A stretch of 64,000 nucleotides of DNA from Flavobacterium sp. (lineage in GTDB: Bacteria; Bacteroidota; Bacteroidia; Flavobacteriales; Flavobacteriaceae): assembly GCA_017983975.1 (NCBI GenBank), contig JAGOAL010000006.1, positions 1 through 64,000 on the forward strand, in the 5' to 3' direction. Of the stretch, positions 1 to 8,446 are shown piece by piece; positions within the stretch are counted from its first letter, which is position 1, and every line of letters starts with the position of its first letter. A program made the translations under genes and the position numbers. Below the pieces are notes generated by a model, which was given only the letters and a program-made list of their open reading frames with translations, was not told the DNA's origin and did not search any database.

Positions 1-1
1 A

Positions 2-475
2 CAAAATGAGACAATTCAAATCGCTACCTTTCTAATTAATATATATGAACAAGTTGAAACTGGATTTTTGTATATAGATTGTGCTTCTAAATGTATGACA
101 GCAACAAATTTTCCAAACTATAAAGTAGGGCGAAATATAAGAAAGCGAATAATTTATACTAAACATTTAATGTTTCACGAAACGTTATCAAGAGATGAAA
201 AAGAATTAGAATTCAAATTTAATAATTGGGGACATAAAGATGAAATAAATCCTCATTTTTTAGAAAAATGGAAATCTGCAACTATTGATAATTATAAATC
301 ACTTACAAATTTATTTTATTTAGAACCACATAAATGGAAAAAATTAAATTTTGTAAAAGGAAATACAATTAGTGAAGCAATTCATAATTTTGATAATAAT
401 AACTTTGCACCATCCAAATTTTATTTAAAAAAAAAGAATTTTGGTCAATGGTTTAAATTTTTATTTAAAAAATAA
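2..475 (+). CDS. C-terminal part of a probable glycosyltransferase (5' end outside window)
   Basis: The frame is open from the first bases of the window to a TAA, so the start lies upstream. About 157 residues are visible. The piece is basic and aromatic-rich, has an NWGHKDEI segment, W/Y-rich helices after it, and ends in a basic tail (KFLFKK). This resembles the C-terminus of family 2 glycosyltransferases of lipopolysaccharide core loci, but the catalytic N-terminal part is not visible, so the call rests mainly on context: the next gene starts 5 bp downstream and encodes a clear glycosyltransferase. It may be the first visible gene of a four-gene operon. Confidence 0.45.
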   Translation, partial: QNETIQIATFLINIYEQVETGFLYIDCASKCMTATNFPNYKVGRNIRKRIIYTKHLMFHETLSRDEKELEFKFNNWGHKDEINPHFLEKWKSATIDNYKSLTNLFYLEPHKWKKLNFVKGNTISEAIHNFDNNNFAPSKFYLKKKNFGQWFKFLFKK

Positions 476-480
476 AATAA

Positions 481-1266
481 ATGAAAACAGCATTATTAAT
501 TTCAACTTATAACTGGCCTGAAGCTTTAGAATTGATACTAAATAGTATTTTGATTCAAACGGTTACTCCCGATGTTGTATTAATTGCCGATGATGGATCT
601 GATGAAAGAACGACCGAATTAATTCATAAATTTCAAGCAATGAATAATTTGACTATTAATCATTACTGGCAAGAAGATAAAGGTTTCCGGAAATCTAAAA
701 TATTGAATAAGTCTATTGCTCAATCTACTGCTGATTATATCATTCAAGTCGATGGCGATTGTATATTACATAAGAATTTCATTAAAGATCATATTAATAA
801 TGCTGAGACTGGAATTTATCTCTATGGTTCTCGAGTAAATATTTTGCCACAGCATGTTGATACTGTGATTAAAAATAAAAAAATATTTTTTTCCCTATTT
901 TCAAAAGAGATTAAAAATAAAACCCGCACTTTAAATATTCCATTCCTTTCAAGATTGTATTTACCGCATTTTGGTATTTCAAAAAAGTTTAGGGGGTGTA
1001 ATGTTTCTTTTTGGAGAAAAGATTTTATTGCTATAAATGGATATAATGAAGCTTTTGAAGGTTGGGGTAGAGAAGATTCTGATCTAGCAATTAGGCTTGG
1101 AAATAATGGTGTAAAAGGACGAAGACTTCGATATTGTGGTGTAGTATTTCATATCTATCATCATGAAAAATCAAAAGATAATTTAGGAATAAATAATTTG
1201 ATTCAAGAAAATACTATCAAAAATAAAATAACTGGCTGTGATAAAGGAATTCAACAATATTTATAA
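481..1266 (+). CDS. glycosyltransferase family 2 protein (galactosyltransferase-like C-domain)
   Basis: A 261-residue GT-A fold enzyme expected to transfer a sugar from a nucleotide-sugar to a cell-surface glycan at the cytoplasmic membrane face. Seen: the N-terminal ISTYN strand (7-11), DDGS (37-40), the metal-binding DGDC (91-94), then an RGCNVSFW segment (171-178) and GWGREDSDLA (194-203), the pattern of the galactosyltransferase-like C-terminal domain (Glyco_transf_7C) with the ED pair as likely catalytic or acceptor residues, followed by conserved histidines near 224-228. It starts 5 bp after the upstream gene and its end overlaps the kinase-like gene by 29 bp, so the genes are probably cotranscribed. 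Donor and acceptor sugars cannot be told from sequence. Confidence 0.85.
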   Translation: MKTALLISTYNWPEALELILNSILIQTVTPDVVLIADDGSDERTTELIHKFQAMNNLTINHYWQEDKGFRKSKILNKSIAQSTADYIIQVDGDCILHKNFIKDHINNAETGIYLYGSRVNILPQHVDTVIKNKKIFFSLFSKEIKNKTRTLNIPFLSRLYLPHFGISKKFRGCNVSFWRKDFIAINGYNEAFEGWGREDSDLAIRLGNNGVKGRRLRYCGVVFHIYHHEKSKDNLGINNLIQENTIKNKITGCDKGIQQYL

Positions 1267-2002
1267 TTCAATTGAAAGCGAAATCGATAAATGCATTCTA
1301 AATTTTGAACAGAATGGACAAAATTTTGTAGTGGGTAATCGAAACACAATCAAAATATTTGAATTAGCAACCACAACTTTAAATATAAAATCCTTTAAAA
1401 GGCCTAATTATATTAATAAAATTATTTATCGTTTTTTTAGAAAATCAAAAGCACAACGTTCATTTGAATTTGCTTCTAGATTAGTTGCTATGCAAATTGG
1501 TACTCCAGCTCCCATTGCTTATTACGAGAGCATCGGTTTTATGGGATTGAAAGATAGTTTTTATGTGAGTGAACATTTGGAAAATGTTGTTGAGTTTAGA
1601 GAAGTTGTACAAAATATGTTTTTTGAGGATCGTGAGAATCTAATATGTAAGTTTACTCAATTCTGTTATGAATTACACGAAAAAGGGATTGAATTTTTAG
1701 ATCATTCACCAGGAAACACACTAATTCGTAAACATAGTGATGCATCCTATTCGTTTTTTTTAGTGGATTTAAATCGAATGAAGTTTCACCAAAAAATTGA
1801 TTTTGAGACAAGAATGAAAAATTTATCTCATTTAACCCCACAAAAAGAAATGATTGCCATTATGAGTAAACAATATGCACAATTAATTAATGAAAAAGAA
1901 TCATTGGTTTTTGAAACTCTTTGGAAAATGACAGAATCATTTCAATATAAATTTCACCGAAAAAAAAGATTAAAAAAGAAATTAAAGTTCTGGAAAAAGT
2001 AG
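1238..2002 (+). CDS. lipopolysaccharide kinase-like protein (WaaP/Kdo kinase fold)
   Basis: A 254-residue protein with a eukaryotic-type kinase core of the WaaP/InaA/Kdo kinase kind. Seen: an alpha-C-like SFEFASRL helix with Glu77, a catalytic loop LDHSPGN (154-160) and a metal-binding DLNR (177-180), which replace HxDxxxxN and DFG. Basic segments (residues 51-73 and the C-terminus) suit binding to an acidic glycolipid. It likely phosphorylates a lipopolysaccharide core sugar; the acceptor is unknown. The start is a GTG inside the preceding glycosyltransferase gene (29-bp overlap), which suggests translational coupling; no later in-frame start keeps the N-terminal lobe. It is sandwiched between two glycosyltransferase genes. 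Confidence 0.7.
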   Translation: MIKEFNNIYNSIESEIDKCILNFEQNGQNFVVGNRNTIKIFELATTTLNIKSFKRPNYINKIIYRFFRKSKAQRSFEFASRLVAMQIGTPAPIAYYESIGFMGLKDSFYVSEHLENVVEFREVVQNMFFEDRENLICKFTQFCYELHEKGIEFLDHSPGNTLIRKHSDASYSFFLVDLNRMKFHQKIDFETRMKNLSHLTPQKEMIAIMSKQYAQLINEKESLVFETLWKMTESFQYKFHRKKRLKKKLKFWKK

Positions 2003-2026
2003 TATTTTTCACCCTTTATATCTTTT

Positions 2027-2857
2027 ATGAAATTATCTGTAATAATCTCAACATACAATTCTGAAAAATGGCTTGAAAAAGTCCTAACTGGGTATAGTGT
2101 TCAATCAGAGCAAGATTTTGAATTGATAATTGCAGATGATGGTTCAAATGAGAAAACCAAATTTTTAATTGATCATTTCCAAAACAGCTTTAAATATCCT
2201 CTTGTTCATGTTTGGCAAGAAGATAGTGGTTTTCAAAAATGCAAAATATTGAATAAAGCCATTCTAAAAACCAATACCGATTATTTGCTTTTTACTGATG
2301 GCGATTGTATTCCACGTAATGATTTTATTGATAAACACTTAAAACACAAAGAAGAAGGTTATTTCTTGTCTGGAGGTTATTTTAAATTACCAATGGAAGC
2401 TTCTAAATCTATTTCATTAGAAAATATTAAAAGGCAACAGTGTTTTTCAGTTTTTTGGTTACTAAAAAAAGGTGTTTCAATAAGTTTTAAATTGTCTAAA
2501 CTAAAAAAAAGTCAACTTTTTACTACTTTTATGAATTGGTTAACTCCAACAAAAAGAACCTTCAATGGGCATAATACTTCTTGTTTTAAGAAAGATTTAC
2601 TTGCTGTTAATGGCTTTAATGAAGATATGAAATATGGTGGATTGGATAGAGAACTAGGAGAGCGTTTATTAAATTTAGGAATTTTATCTAAACAAATTCG
2701 TTACAGTGCAATTTGTATTCATTTAGATCATGAACGTGCTTATTTTAATCAAGAAGAATGGAATAAGAATTTAGCATTAAGAGCATATAATATAAAAAAC
2801 AATATTACTTGGATATCAACAGGAATTATAAAAGGTGAGAATCTAAAAAAGGAGTAA
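2027..2857 (+). CDS. glycosyltransferase family 2 protein
   Basis: A 276-residue GT-A glycosyltransferase, a paralogue of the enzyme at 481-1266: SVIISTYN at the start, DDGS at 37-40, DGDC at 91-94, WQEDSGF at 63-69, and NGHNTSCF followed by GGLDRELGERL (204-214), the counterpart of the GWGREDSDLA segment in its neighbour. The changed motif (LDRE instead of REDS) suggests a different acceptor. It lies 24 bp after the kinase-like gene and is probably the last gene of this plus-strand operon. Its last 32 bp overlap the end of the convergent GT9 gene. Confidence 0.85.
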   Translation: MKLSVIISTYNSEKWLEKVLTGYSVQSEQDFELIIADDGSNEKTKFLIDHFQNSFKYPLVHVWQEDSGFQKCKILNKAILKTNTDYLLFTDGDCIPRNDFIDKHLKHKEEGYFLSGGYFKLPMEASKSISLENIKRQQCFSVFWLLKKGVSISFKLSKLKKSQLFTTFMNWLTPTKRTFNGHNTSCFKKDLLAVNGFNEDMKYGGLDRELGERLLNLGILSKQIRYSAICIHLDHERAYFNQEEWNKNLALRAYNIKNNITWISTGIIKGENLKKE

Positions 2858-3893
2858 TTTTTTCAATTATAAATTTTGGTTCCAATTTTTTGTAAAGTTG
2901 TAAAGAGTTTTCTTTTAATTCTTTTTCAGCTATATTAACAATTAAATTGGGTAAAACATCATTCAAATGAATCGACAGATGTTTTTTGCCATCTTCAAAC
3001 GTAGCCCAGATTTTTTTCTCTATCCATGGAGAAAATATAATAAAAGAAGGTTTGTTAAGTGCTTTTGCAAGATTTATGGCGCCACCATCATTACCAACAA
3101 TTATATCGCACTTATTCATAATTGCAATATATTCTCGCAAATTAGAGCCTAGTAAATCAAAATAAATATTCTTTTGCGTGCTTTTTTTACAACTATCAAA
3201 AACGATTTTAGCTTCTTCAAGCTGTTTTGGAAAATAATTAAAGAGTATGTTAACATTGTAATGATCAGAAATAAAATCTATAATTTCTGTCATATATTGA
3301 AGAGGATAAGTTTTAAGTTTTTCACTTCCTAGTAAACTTATCATTATTGTTTTTTTTAACGAATTTACTCTGTGTTTTTCAAAAATTTTGTCTGCCAATT
3401 CAATTTCTAAGCGGTCTAAAAATAGTTTAGGATTTGGATCAAGTTCAAAATCAAATTTTAAAGGTGATAAAAGAGAAAGTCTTCTTTCAATTGCAAGTCC
3501 AAGGTTACTTGATGGGTTTTCAGCATATGGGATGTTGTCATCATATAAAAATGTGCGCCCAATTTTTTTATATGAAATTTTTCTTTTACCTCCACACAAT
3601 AAGACAATTATCCAACTTTGTAATTTAGAATAAGCATCGATAACTAAATCGTATTTGTTTTTTCTTAATCCTAAAGCAAATTTTATAAGTTCGTAAGTAC
3701 TATTTTGATGGTTTTTTTTAAAGATGATTAAAGAATCAATATTAGGGTTGCCCTTTAAAACATCGATTGTGTTATCATTAACTAAATAATCAATTTGTGC
3801 ATTTGGATATGCTTTTTTCAGATTGTTACAAATGATGCTAGTAATCAAAACATCGCCAATCATTTTATGTTGAATAACCAAAATCCTATTCAT
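2826..3893 (-). CDS. glycosyltransferase family 9 (ADP-heptose:LPS heptosyltransferase-like)
   Basis: A 355-residue GT-B enzyme of the WaaC/WaaF/WaaQ family, which adds heptose to the lipopolysaccharide inner core at the cytoplasmic membrane face. Seen: N-terminal ILVIQHKMIGDVL, typical of the family, and the C-terminal donor-site motif GNDGGAINLAKAL (267-279), where most members have GNDSGP; the third position is Gly here. The gene lies 12 bp downstream of the LtaS-like gene on the same strand, so both may be cotranscribed. It converges on and overlaps the GT2 gene by 32 bp. The exact sugar donor is not provable from sequence. Confidence 0.83.
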   Translation of the reverse strand: MNRILVIQHKMIGDVLITSIICNNLKKAYPNAQIDYLVNDNTIDVLKGNPNIDSLIIFKKNHQNSTYELIKFALGLRKNKYDLVIDAYSKLQSWIIVLLCGGKRKISYKKIGRTFLYDDNIPYAENPSSNLGLAIERRLSLLSPLKFDFELDPNPKLFLDRLEIELADKIFEKHRVNSLKKTIMISLLGSEKLKTYPLQYMTEIIDFISDHYNVNILFNYFPKQLEEAKIVFDSCKKSTQKNIYFDLLGSNLREYIAIMNKCDIIVGNDGGAINLAKALNKPSFIIFSPWIEKKIWATFEDGKKHLSIHLNDVLPNLIVNIAEKELKENSLQLYKKLEPKFIIEKITPFLDSHLL

Positions 3894-3905
3894 TACAAAT
3901 TGTTT

Positions 3906-5777
3906 TTATTTTATCAAAGTTAATTCATTTCCAATCATTCGTTCATTAAAGGATTGAATATACGCTTTTATAAACCGTTCCATTTCGGTTGCTTTTGCTT
4001 TTTCGGTTTTGATTACATTGGTTTTTAGTAATTCATCTTTCTTAAAATCGTACATTGCTATTGATTTTTTTCCGTCAAAAGCCAAATAATAATTACCTGA
4101 AATATAATGATAAATGTTATCTAAATAATACACGACAAAATCTTTTTCAGACCGATATGATTTTCCATAAGTAACCATTTTGCTTCTAATATTCAAATAA
4201 TCAATTATCGAAGGCATAATGTCAATTTGTTGTAAATTTTTTTCATTTTTTCCAACCATTAAAGGATTTGAAGGGTCAAAAAATAAGATTGGAATTCTGA
4301 ATTTTCCAACATTTGTTTTGAACTTTTTCTCTGTTGGTTCTGATGATGTATGGTCTGCTGTTATTACAAATAATGTGTTTTTATACCAATTTTCTTTAGA
4401 TGCCGTTTCAAAAAAGCGTTTCAAGGCAAAATCAGAATAGGCAATACTTTCTTGAATTTTAGTAGTTCCTTTTGGAAACTTACCTTTGTATTTTTCAGGA
4501 ATAATGTATGGATTATGAGATGAAATAGTAAAAATTGTACTGAAAAACGGTTGTTTAAATTCGGTCATTTTGGTAGAAAAATATTGCATAAATTCTTCAT
4601 CAAATATGCCCCATCTTCCATCATAAGCTTCTGGACCTATATATTCATTTTTCCCAAAATAAGTATCAAAACCTGCTACTTTGCAATATTGATCAAAATT
4701 CTGACTTCCGTTAAAAGCGCCATGAAAAAATGCGGTTTGATAACCATTTGCTTTTAATATTTTCGGCAAACCATACACTTCATTAATAGAATAACTTGAT
4801 GTAATTAACGAATTGTTCATCAAACTTGGAATACTTGAAAGGGTAGAAGGAACAGCATCAATCGACAGTTTTCCATTAGCAAAACCGTTTTCAAAAAACA
4901 ATGATTTTTCAATTAATCCATCTAAAAAAGGTGTTTGTCCATGTTGAATATTTTCTCGTCCAAAGCTTTCTAAAATAATGATTACTACGTTTTTTTTGTT
5001 TGAATTTTCTGTTGAAGTTATTTCAGTAATGGGATTGAAAATTTGGTTTAATTCTGTCTCTGAAAAGTATTTTGGTGATTCTAATGTTTCTTTTTTACCA
5101 ATGGTTTTTAGAATACAAAAAGGTGTATTCAATACAATTGCCGATTGATTAATCGAGCCATAATTCACAGCATCAACAATTTTTATTGGTTTTTTTTGTA
5201 TTCCTCCTCGACCTAATAAGAAAAGAAAACCTATTAAAAAAATGAAAAATCCTGATTGTTTGACAATTTGAGTCCAATTCGTACTTTGATCACTCGTCGT
5301 TTTTAAATTAGCTGTCATTTTCCAAAATCCAAATCCTAAAATAATCGCTAATAAAGGCAAATACCAAAATTCAACTAAAAAAGAGAAGATTAATCCACCA
5401 ATTTCATTTTCCATTCCACTTGCTGTAATCATGCCAAAAGTACTTCTTCTTCCAGTGAATTTGTAATATTCGAAATCAACAAAATTCGTTAAAATGAAAA
5501 TTAAATTTACAATGAAGAAACTAATTTTCAAAAACCTTTGATAGTTCGATTTATATTTAAAATTTCCTGGTACAAAGTGTAATAATGCAAAAAGCATATT
5601 GATATAAGCAATAGCTGATAAATCAAAATGAATACCGCCTAAAAAACCTTTAGCAGTAATGTTTTCAAATGCATTTCTATTAAAAAAGTAGAATAAAAAT
5701 CTACATATTTGATACATAAAAAGGACAATCAAAAAACGTTTAAAAAATAGTTTTACACTTTCAAAATAATTTTGCAT
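3906..5777 (-). CDS. LTA synthase family protein (membrane sulfatase-fold phosphotransferase)
   Basis: A 623-residue protein with about five N-terminal membrane segments (roughly 12-32, 52-69, 83-101, 130-151, 176-190) and a C-terminal alkaline phosphatase/sulfatase-fold domain outside the membrane. Motifs: NVVIIILESFG (263-273, metal-binding Glu), NGKLS (301-305, region of the nucleophile), SSHNPY (419-424) and TADHTSS (473-479, metal-binding Asp-His). Gram-positive relatives polymerise glycerophosphate; in Gram-negative bacteria related enzymes put phosphoglycerol or phosphoethanolamine on glycans or lipid A. The adjacent heptosyltransferase-like gene favours a lipopolysaccharide decoration role, but this is inference. 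Confidence 0.85.
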   Translation of the reverse strand: MQNYFESVKLFFKRFLIVLFMYQICRFLFYFFNRNAFENITAKGFLGGIHFDLSAIAYINMLFALLHFVPGNFKYKSNYQRFLKISFFIVNLIFILTNFVDFEYYKFTGRRSTFGMITASGMENEIGGLIFSFLVEFWYLPLLAIILGFGFWKMTANLKTTSDQSTNWTQIVKQSGFFIFLIGFLFLLGRGGIQKKPIKIVDAVNYGSINQSAIVLNTPFCILKTIGKKETLESPKYFSETELNQIFNPITEITSTENSNKKNVVIIILESFGRENIQHGQTPFLDGLIEKSLFFENGFANGKLSIDAVPSTLSSIPSLMNNSLITSSYSINEVYGLPKILKANGYQTAFFHGAFNGSQNFDQYCKVAGFDTYFGKNEYIGPEAYDGRWGIFDEEFMQYFSTKMTEFKQPFFSTIFTISSHNPYIIPEKYKGKFPKGTTKIQESIAYSDFALKRFFETASKENWYKNTLFVITADHTSSEPTEKKFKTNVGKFRIPILFFDPSNPLMVGKNEKNLQQIDIMPSIIDYLNIRSKMVTYGKSYRSEKDFVVYYLDNIYHYISGNYYLAFDGKKSIAMYDFKKDELLKTNVIKTEKAKATEMERFIKAYIQSFNERMIGNELTLIK

Positions 5778-5809
5778 AATAGAAATTTGTAGTTTTTTAA
5801 ATAGTTATA

Positions 5810-6625
5810 TTAAACCGCTACGTTATATTCTCTCAACGCATCATTTAAAGATGTCTTCAAATCGGTTGAAGGTTTTCTTTGTCCAATGATGATGGCACAA
5901 GGCACTTGGTAATCCCCAGCAGGGAATTTTTTTGTATAACTTCCTGGAATTACAACCGATCGAGCTGGAACAACTCCTTTATATTCAATTGGTTCGTCAC
6001 CTGTAACATCAATAATTTTAGTAGAACCGGTTAGGCAAACATTTGCACCCAAAACCGCTTCTTTTCCTACGTGAACACCCTCTACCACAATACATCTAGA
6101 ACCTATGAAAGCGCCATCTTCAATAATTACAGGTGCCGCTTGTAAGGGTTCTAAAACACCACCAATTCCAACACCACCAGAAAGGTGAACATGTTTTCCT
6201 ATTTGCGCACAACTTCCCACTGTTGCCCATGTATCAACCATTGTTCCTTCATCTACATAAGCACCAATATTGACATAACTTGGCATTAAAATAACTCCAC
6301 TCGAAATGTAAGCGCCATATCTTGCAACCGCATTTGGTACGACACGAATGCCTTTTTCAGCATAATTGCGTTTCAACAACATTTTATCGTGGTATTCAAA
6401 AATACCCGATTCCCAAGTTTCCATTTTTTGAATAGGGAAGTACATTACCACAGCTTTTTTTACCCATTCGTTTACTTGCCAACCATCTGTTGTTGGTTCA
6501 GCCACACGAAGTGTTCCGCTATCTAATAATTCGATAACCTCTCTTATTGCTTTTTGCGTAGTTTCTTCTTGTAATAAAGCACGGTTTTCCCAAGCTTGTT
6601 CTATTGTAGATTGTAAATTGGTCAT
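5810..6625 (-). CDS. dapD: 2,3,4,5-tetrahydropyridine-2,6-dicarboxylate N-succinyltransferase
   Basis: Cytosolic enzyme of the succinylase branch of lysine and meso-diaminopimelate synthesis: it succinylates tetrahydrodipicolinate using succinyl-CoA. The 271-residue product has an N-terminal helical part, then the left-handed beta-helix of hexapeptide repeats (for example VNIGAYVDEGTMVDTWATVG and HLSGGVGIGG) and the family's VVPARSVVIPGSY segment. An upstream in-frame ATG at 6634 would add MRT; I prefer 6625 because a matching promoter (TTG, 17 bp, TATCTTTG on the minus strand) ends at 6646 and this start leaves a normal short leader. It is divergent from ruvX. Confidence 0.95.
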   Translation of the reverse strand: MTNLQSTIEQAWENRALLQEETTQKAIREVIELLDSGTLRVAEPTTDGWQVNEWVKKAVVMYFPIQKMETWESGIFEYHDKMLLKRNYAEKGIRVVPNAVARYGAYISSGVILMPSYVNIGAYVDEGTMVDTWATVGSCAQIGKHVHLSGGVGIGGVLEPLQAAPVIIEDGAFIGSRCIVVEGVHVGKEAVLGANVCLTGSTKIIDVTGDEPIEYKGVVPARSVVIPGSYTKKFPAGDYQVPCAIIIGQRKPSTDLKTSLNDALREYNVAV

Positions 6626-6645
6626 GGTTCTCATAATTTGTGCTA

Positions 6646-6673
6646 CAAAGATAATTTATTTATGGTTATCCAA
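6646..6673 (-). promoter_or_regulatory. Bacteroidetes-type promoter of dapD
   Basis: On the minus strand a TTG (6673-6671) is followed after 17 bp by TATCTTTG (6653-6646), fitting the Bacteroidetes sigma-A consensus TTG/TAnnTTTG. Transcription would start near 6640, just before the dapD start codons at 6634 or 6625. Confidence 0.65.
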
Positions 6674-6736
6674 AAAATGAATAGTTTACCTTTAGAATCA
6701 ATTTATTCGTATAAAACCTTTATTTTTGTAAAAAAA

Positions 6737-7150
6737 ATGCCACGAATTTTAGCCATCGATTACGGAATCAAACGAACGGGTATTGCGGTTACCGATGAAA
6801 TGCAAATGATAGCTTTTGGGCTTACCACAATTCCATCTGAAACGGCAATTGCTTTTTTAAAAGACTATTTTTCAAAAGAGAAAGTTGAGCGCGTAATTGT
6901 TGGCGAACCTAAACAAATGGACGGAACACCTTCTCAAAGTGCTGAAATAATTAATGCTTTTGTGGCTAAATTTAAAGCTGCTTTTTCAGAGATTCCTCTT
7001 GATAGGGTTGACGAACGTTTTACCTCAAAAATGGCTTTTCAAACGATGATTGATAGTGGATTGAATAAGAAACAACGTCAAAATAAAGCTTTGGTAGACG
7101 AAATTGCCGCAACAATTATGCTTCAAGATTATTTACATTATAAAAAATAG
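6737..7150 (+). CDS. ruvX: Holliday junction resolvase-like RuvX/YqgF
   Basis: A 137-residue RNase H-like nuclease of the YqgF family, implicated in processing of the 16S rRNA 3' end and structurally similar to RuvC resolvase. Seen: ILAIDYGIKRTGIAV at the N-terminus with the catalytic Asp, VGEPKQMDG in the middle with the second acidic residue, and DERFTSKMA plus a late VDEIAA helix with the last Asp. The frame is open 33 codons further upstream, but the ATG at 6737 begins exactly at the family start (MPRILAIDYG) and lies just after a TATTTTTG box (6721-6728). It is divergent from dapD. Confidence 0.93.
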   Translation: MPRILAIDYGIKRTGIAVTDEMQMIAFGLTTIPSETAIAFLKDYFSKEKVERVIVGEPKQMDGTPSQSAEIINAFVAKFKAAFSEIPLDRVDERFTSKMAFQTMIDSGLNKKQRQNKALVDEIAATIMLQDYLHYKK

Positions 7151-7167
7151 TACTTTTGCAAAAAAAA

Positions 7168-7199
7168 TACTGAACACTTAATACTGAACACAGAACACT
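7168..7199 (+). repeat. degenerate 7-bp tandem repeat in the def leader
   Basis: Period-7 units TACTGAA, CACTTAA, TACTGAA, CACAGAA and CACTATG follow one another; shifted, they fit GAACACT. The last unit contains the def start codon at 7200. A TACTTTTG box at 7151-7158 could be the -7 element of a promoter, placing the repeat in the 5' leader. Confidence 0.7.
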
Positions 7200-7787
7200 A
7201 TGATTTTACCAATATACGGATACGGAGAACCTGTTTTACGAAAAGTTTGCGAAGACATTTCTCAGGAATATCCAAATCTTAAAGAGACAATTGCGAATAT
7301 GTATGATACAATGTATCATGCACACGGAGTTGGATTAGCGGCTCCTCAAGTTGGGCTGCCTATTCGTTTATTTATTGTAGATACTGAACCTTTTAGTGAT
7401 AGTGATGATGTTTCTAAAGAAGAAGCGGCTTTAATGAAAGAGTTCAAAAAGACGTTCATTAATGCAAAAATTATCAAAGAAGAAGGTGATATTTGGGGAT
7501 TTAATGAAGGTTGTTTAAGTATTCCAGATGTTCGGGAAGATGTTTTTCGTCATGATACTATTACTATTGAATATTTTGATGAAGATTTCAATAAGAAAAC
7601 AGAAGTGTATAATGGTTTAATTGCGCGCGTTATCCAACATGAATATGACCATATTGAAGGAATTTTATTTACCGATCATTTATCCATGTTGAAAAAGAAA
7701 TTAATTGGTAAGAAATTACAAAATATTATGGAAGGTAAAGCCAGACCCGATTATAAAATGAAATATGCAAACAAAAAAGGCCGTTAA
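7200..7787 (+). CDS. def: peptide deformylase
   Basis: Metalloenzyme that removes the formyl group from the N-terminal methionine of new proteins, acting in the cytosol at the ribosome exit. The 195-residue protein has all three family motifs: GVGLAAPQVG (43-52), EGCLSIP (103-109, Cys metal ligand) and QHEYDH (146-151, two His ligands and the catalytic Glu). Between motifs 1 and 2 there is an acidic insert (about residues 63-85) often seen in Bacteroidetes enzymes. It lies 49 bp downstream of ruvX on the same strand, with a heptad repeat just before the start. Confidence 0.97.
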   Translation: MILPIYGYGEPVLRKVCEDISQEYPNLKETIANMYDTMYHAHGVGLAAPQVGLPIRLFIVDTEPFSDSDDVSKEEAALMKEFKKTFINAKIIKEEGDIWGFNEGCLSIPDVREDVFRHDTITIEYFDEDFNKKTEVYNGLIARVIQHEYDHIEGILFTDHLSMLKKKLIGKKLQNIMEGKARPDYKMKYANKKGR

Positions 7788-7820
7788 ATTGTAATTAGTC
7801 ACTTTTAAAAGTTTAACTAA

Positions 7821-7855
7821 ACTTTTCACTTTTTACTTTTCACTTTTTACTTTAA
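7821..7855 (+). repeat. degenerate 7-bp tandem repeat upstream of the DUF5606 gene
   Basis: Five period-7 units: ACTTTTC, ACTTTTT, ACTTTTC, ACTTTTT, ACTTTAA. On the other strand they read GAAAAGT/AAAAAGT. The array ends 5 bp before a TATATTTG -7 box (7861-7868), so it occupies the place where the -33 box and spacer should be. Confidence 0.8.
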
Positions 7856-7889
7856 AATAATATATTTGCCAACCATAATTAAAACAAAC

Positions 7890-8312
7890 ATGAGCATTCA
7901 AAAAATATTAGCTGTTTCTGGAAAACCAGGATTATATGAATTAAAAATTCAAACCCGTACAGGTTTTGTTGCAGAATCTTTATTAGACGGAAAAAAAATT
8001 ACAGTAGGCATGAGAGCTAATGTGAGTTTGTTGTCTGAAATTGCGGTATATACCTATTCTGAAGAAGTACGTTTAGCTGAAGTATTAAAAGCTATTGCAA
8101 CTAAAGAAAATGACGGACCAGCCATTTCTCACAAAGAAGATGATGCAACATTAAAAGCTTATTTCAGAGAAATTTTACCAGAATTTGATGAAGATCGAGT
8201 ATATACATCGGATATCAAAAAAATCTTAAACTGGTATAATTTATTACAACCAAAGGGTTTTGTTACTTTAGAAGCTTTATCTAAAGAAGAAGATACACCA
8301 GCTGCAGAATAA
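7890..8312 (+). CDS. DUF5606 family protein
   Basis: A 140-residue protein of a small Bacteroidetes family with unknown function. The N-terminal 65 residues (SIQKILAVSGKPGLYEL and following) look like a compact beta-rich domain that recalls an SH3-like fold, followed by a helical C-terminal part with FDEDRVYTSDIKKI and a Leu/Lys-rich end. The start at 7890 is the first ATG after a TATATTTG box at 7861-7868; eight further upstream codons are open but would begin inside that box. A likely terminator follows the stop. No partner is shown by the neighbours (def upstream, mazG downstream). Confidence 0.85.
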   Translation: MSIQKILAVSGKPGLYELKIQTRTGFVAESLLDGKKITVGMRANVSLLSEIAVYTYSEEVRLAEVLKAIATKENDGPAISHKEDDATLKAYFREILPEFDEDRVYTSDIKKILNWYNLLQPKGFVTLEALSKEEDTPAAE

Positions 8313-8333
8313 GTAGTTGAAAAATTATAGTTT

Positions 8334-8370
8334 AAATCCTGCGTTTTCCACGTGGGATTTTTTATTTTTA
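8334..8370 (+). terminator. Rho-independent terminator after the DUF5606 gene
   Basis: AAATCC (8334-8339) pairs with GGATTT (8355-8360), with an inner CGT/ACG helix, followed by a T-rich run (TTTTATTTTTA). The imperfect stem lowers confidence. Confidence 0.6.
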
Positions 8371-8400
8371 CAGAAACAAGAATAAGTTTAAGTGCATTTT

Positions 8401-8435
8401 CAAACCTCAAACCTGAAACTTGGAACTTGAAACAA
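8401..8435 (+). repeat. degenerate 7-bp tandem repeat upstream of mazG
   Basis: Five period-7 units in a row: CAAACCT, CAAACCT, GAAACTT, GGAACTT, GAAACAA. They end 11 bp before the mazG start. Same GAANNNN register as the other heptad tracts in this window. Confidence 0.8.
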
Positions 8436-8446
8436 AAAATAAAAAC

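Noticed and set aside
7801..7812. ACTTTTAAAAGT palindrome after def
   Set aside because: AT-rich palindromes of this length are common here; no second copy or box is nearby.
7821..8435. Possible CRISPR array from the regular repeats
   Set aside because: Units are 7 bp with no spacers between them, and no cas gene is present.
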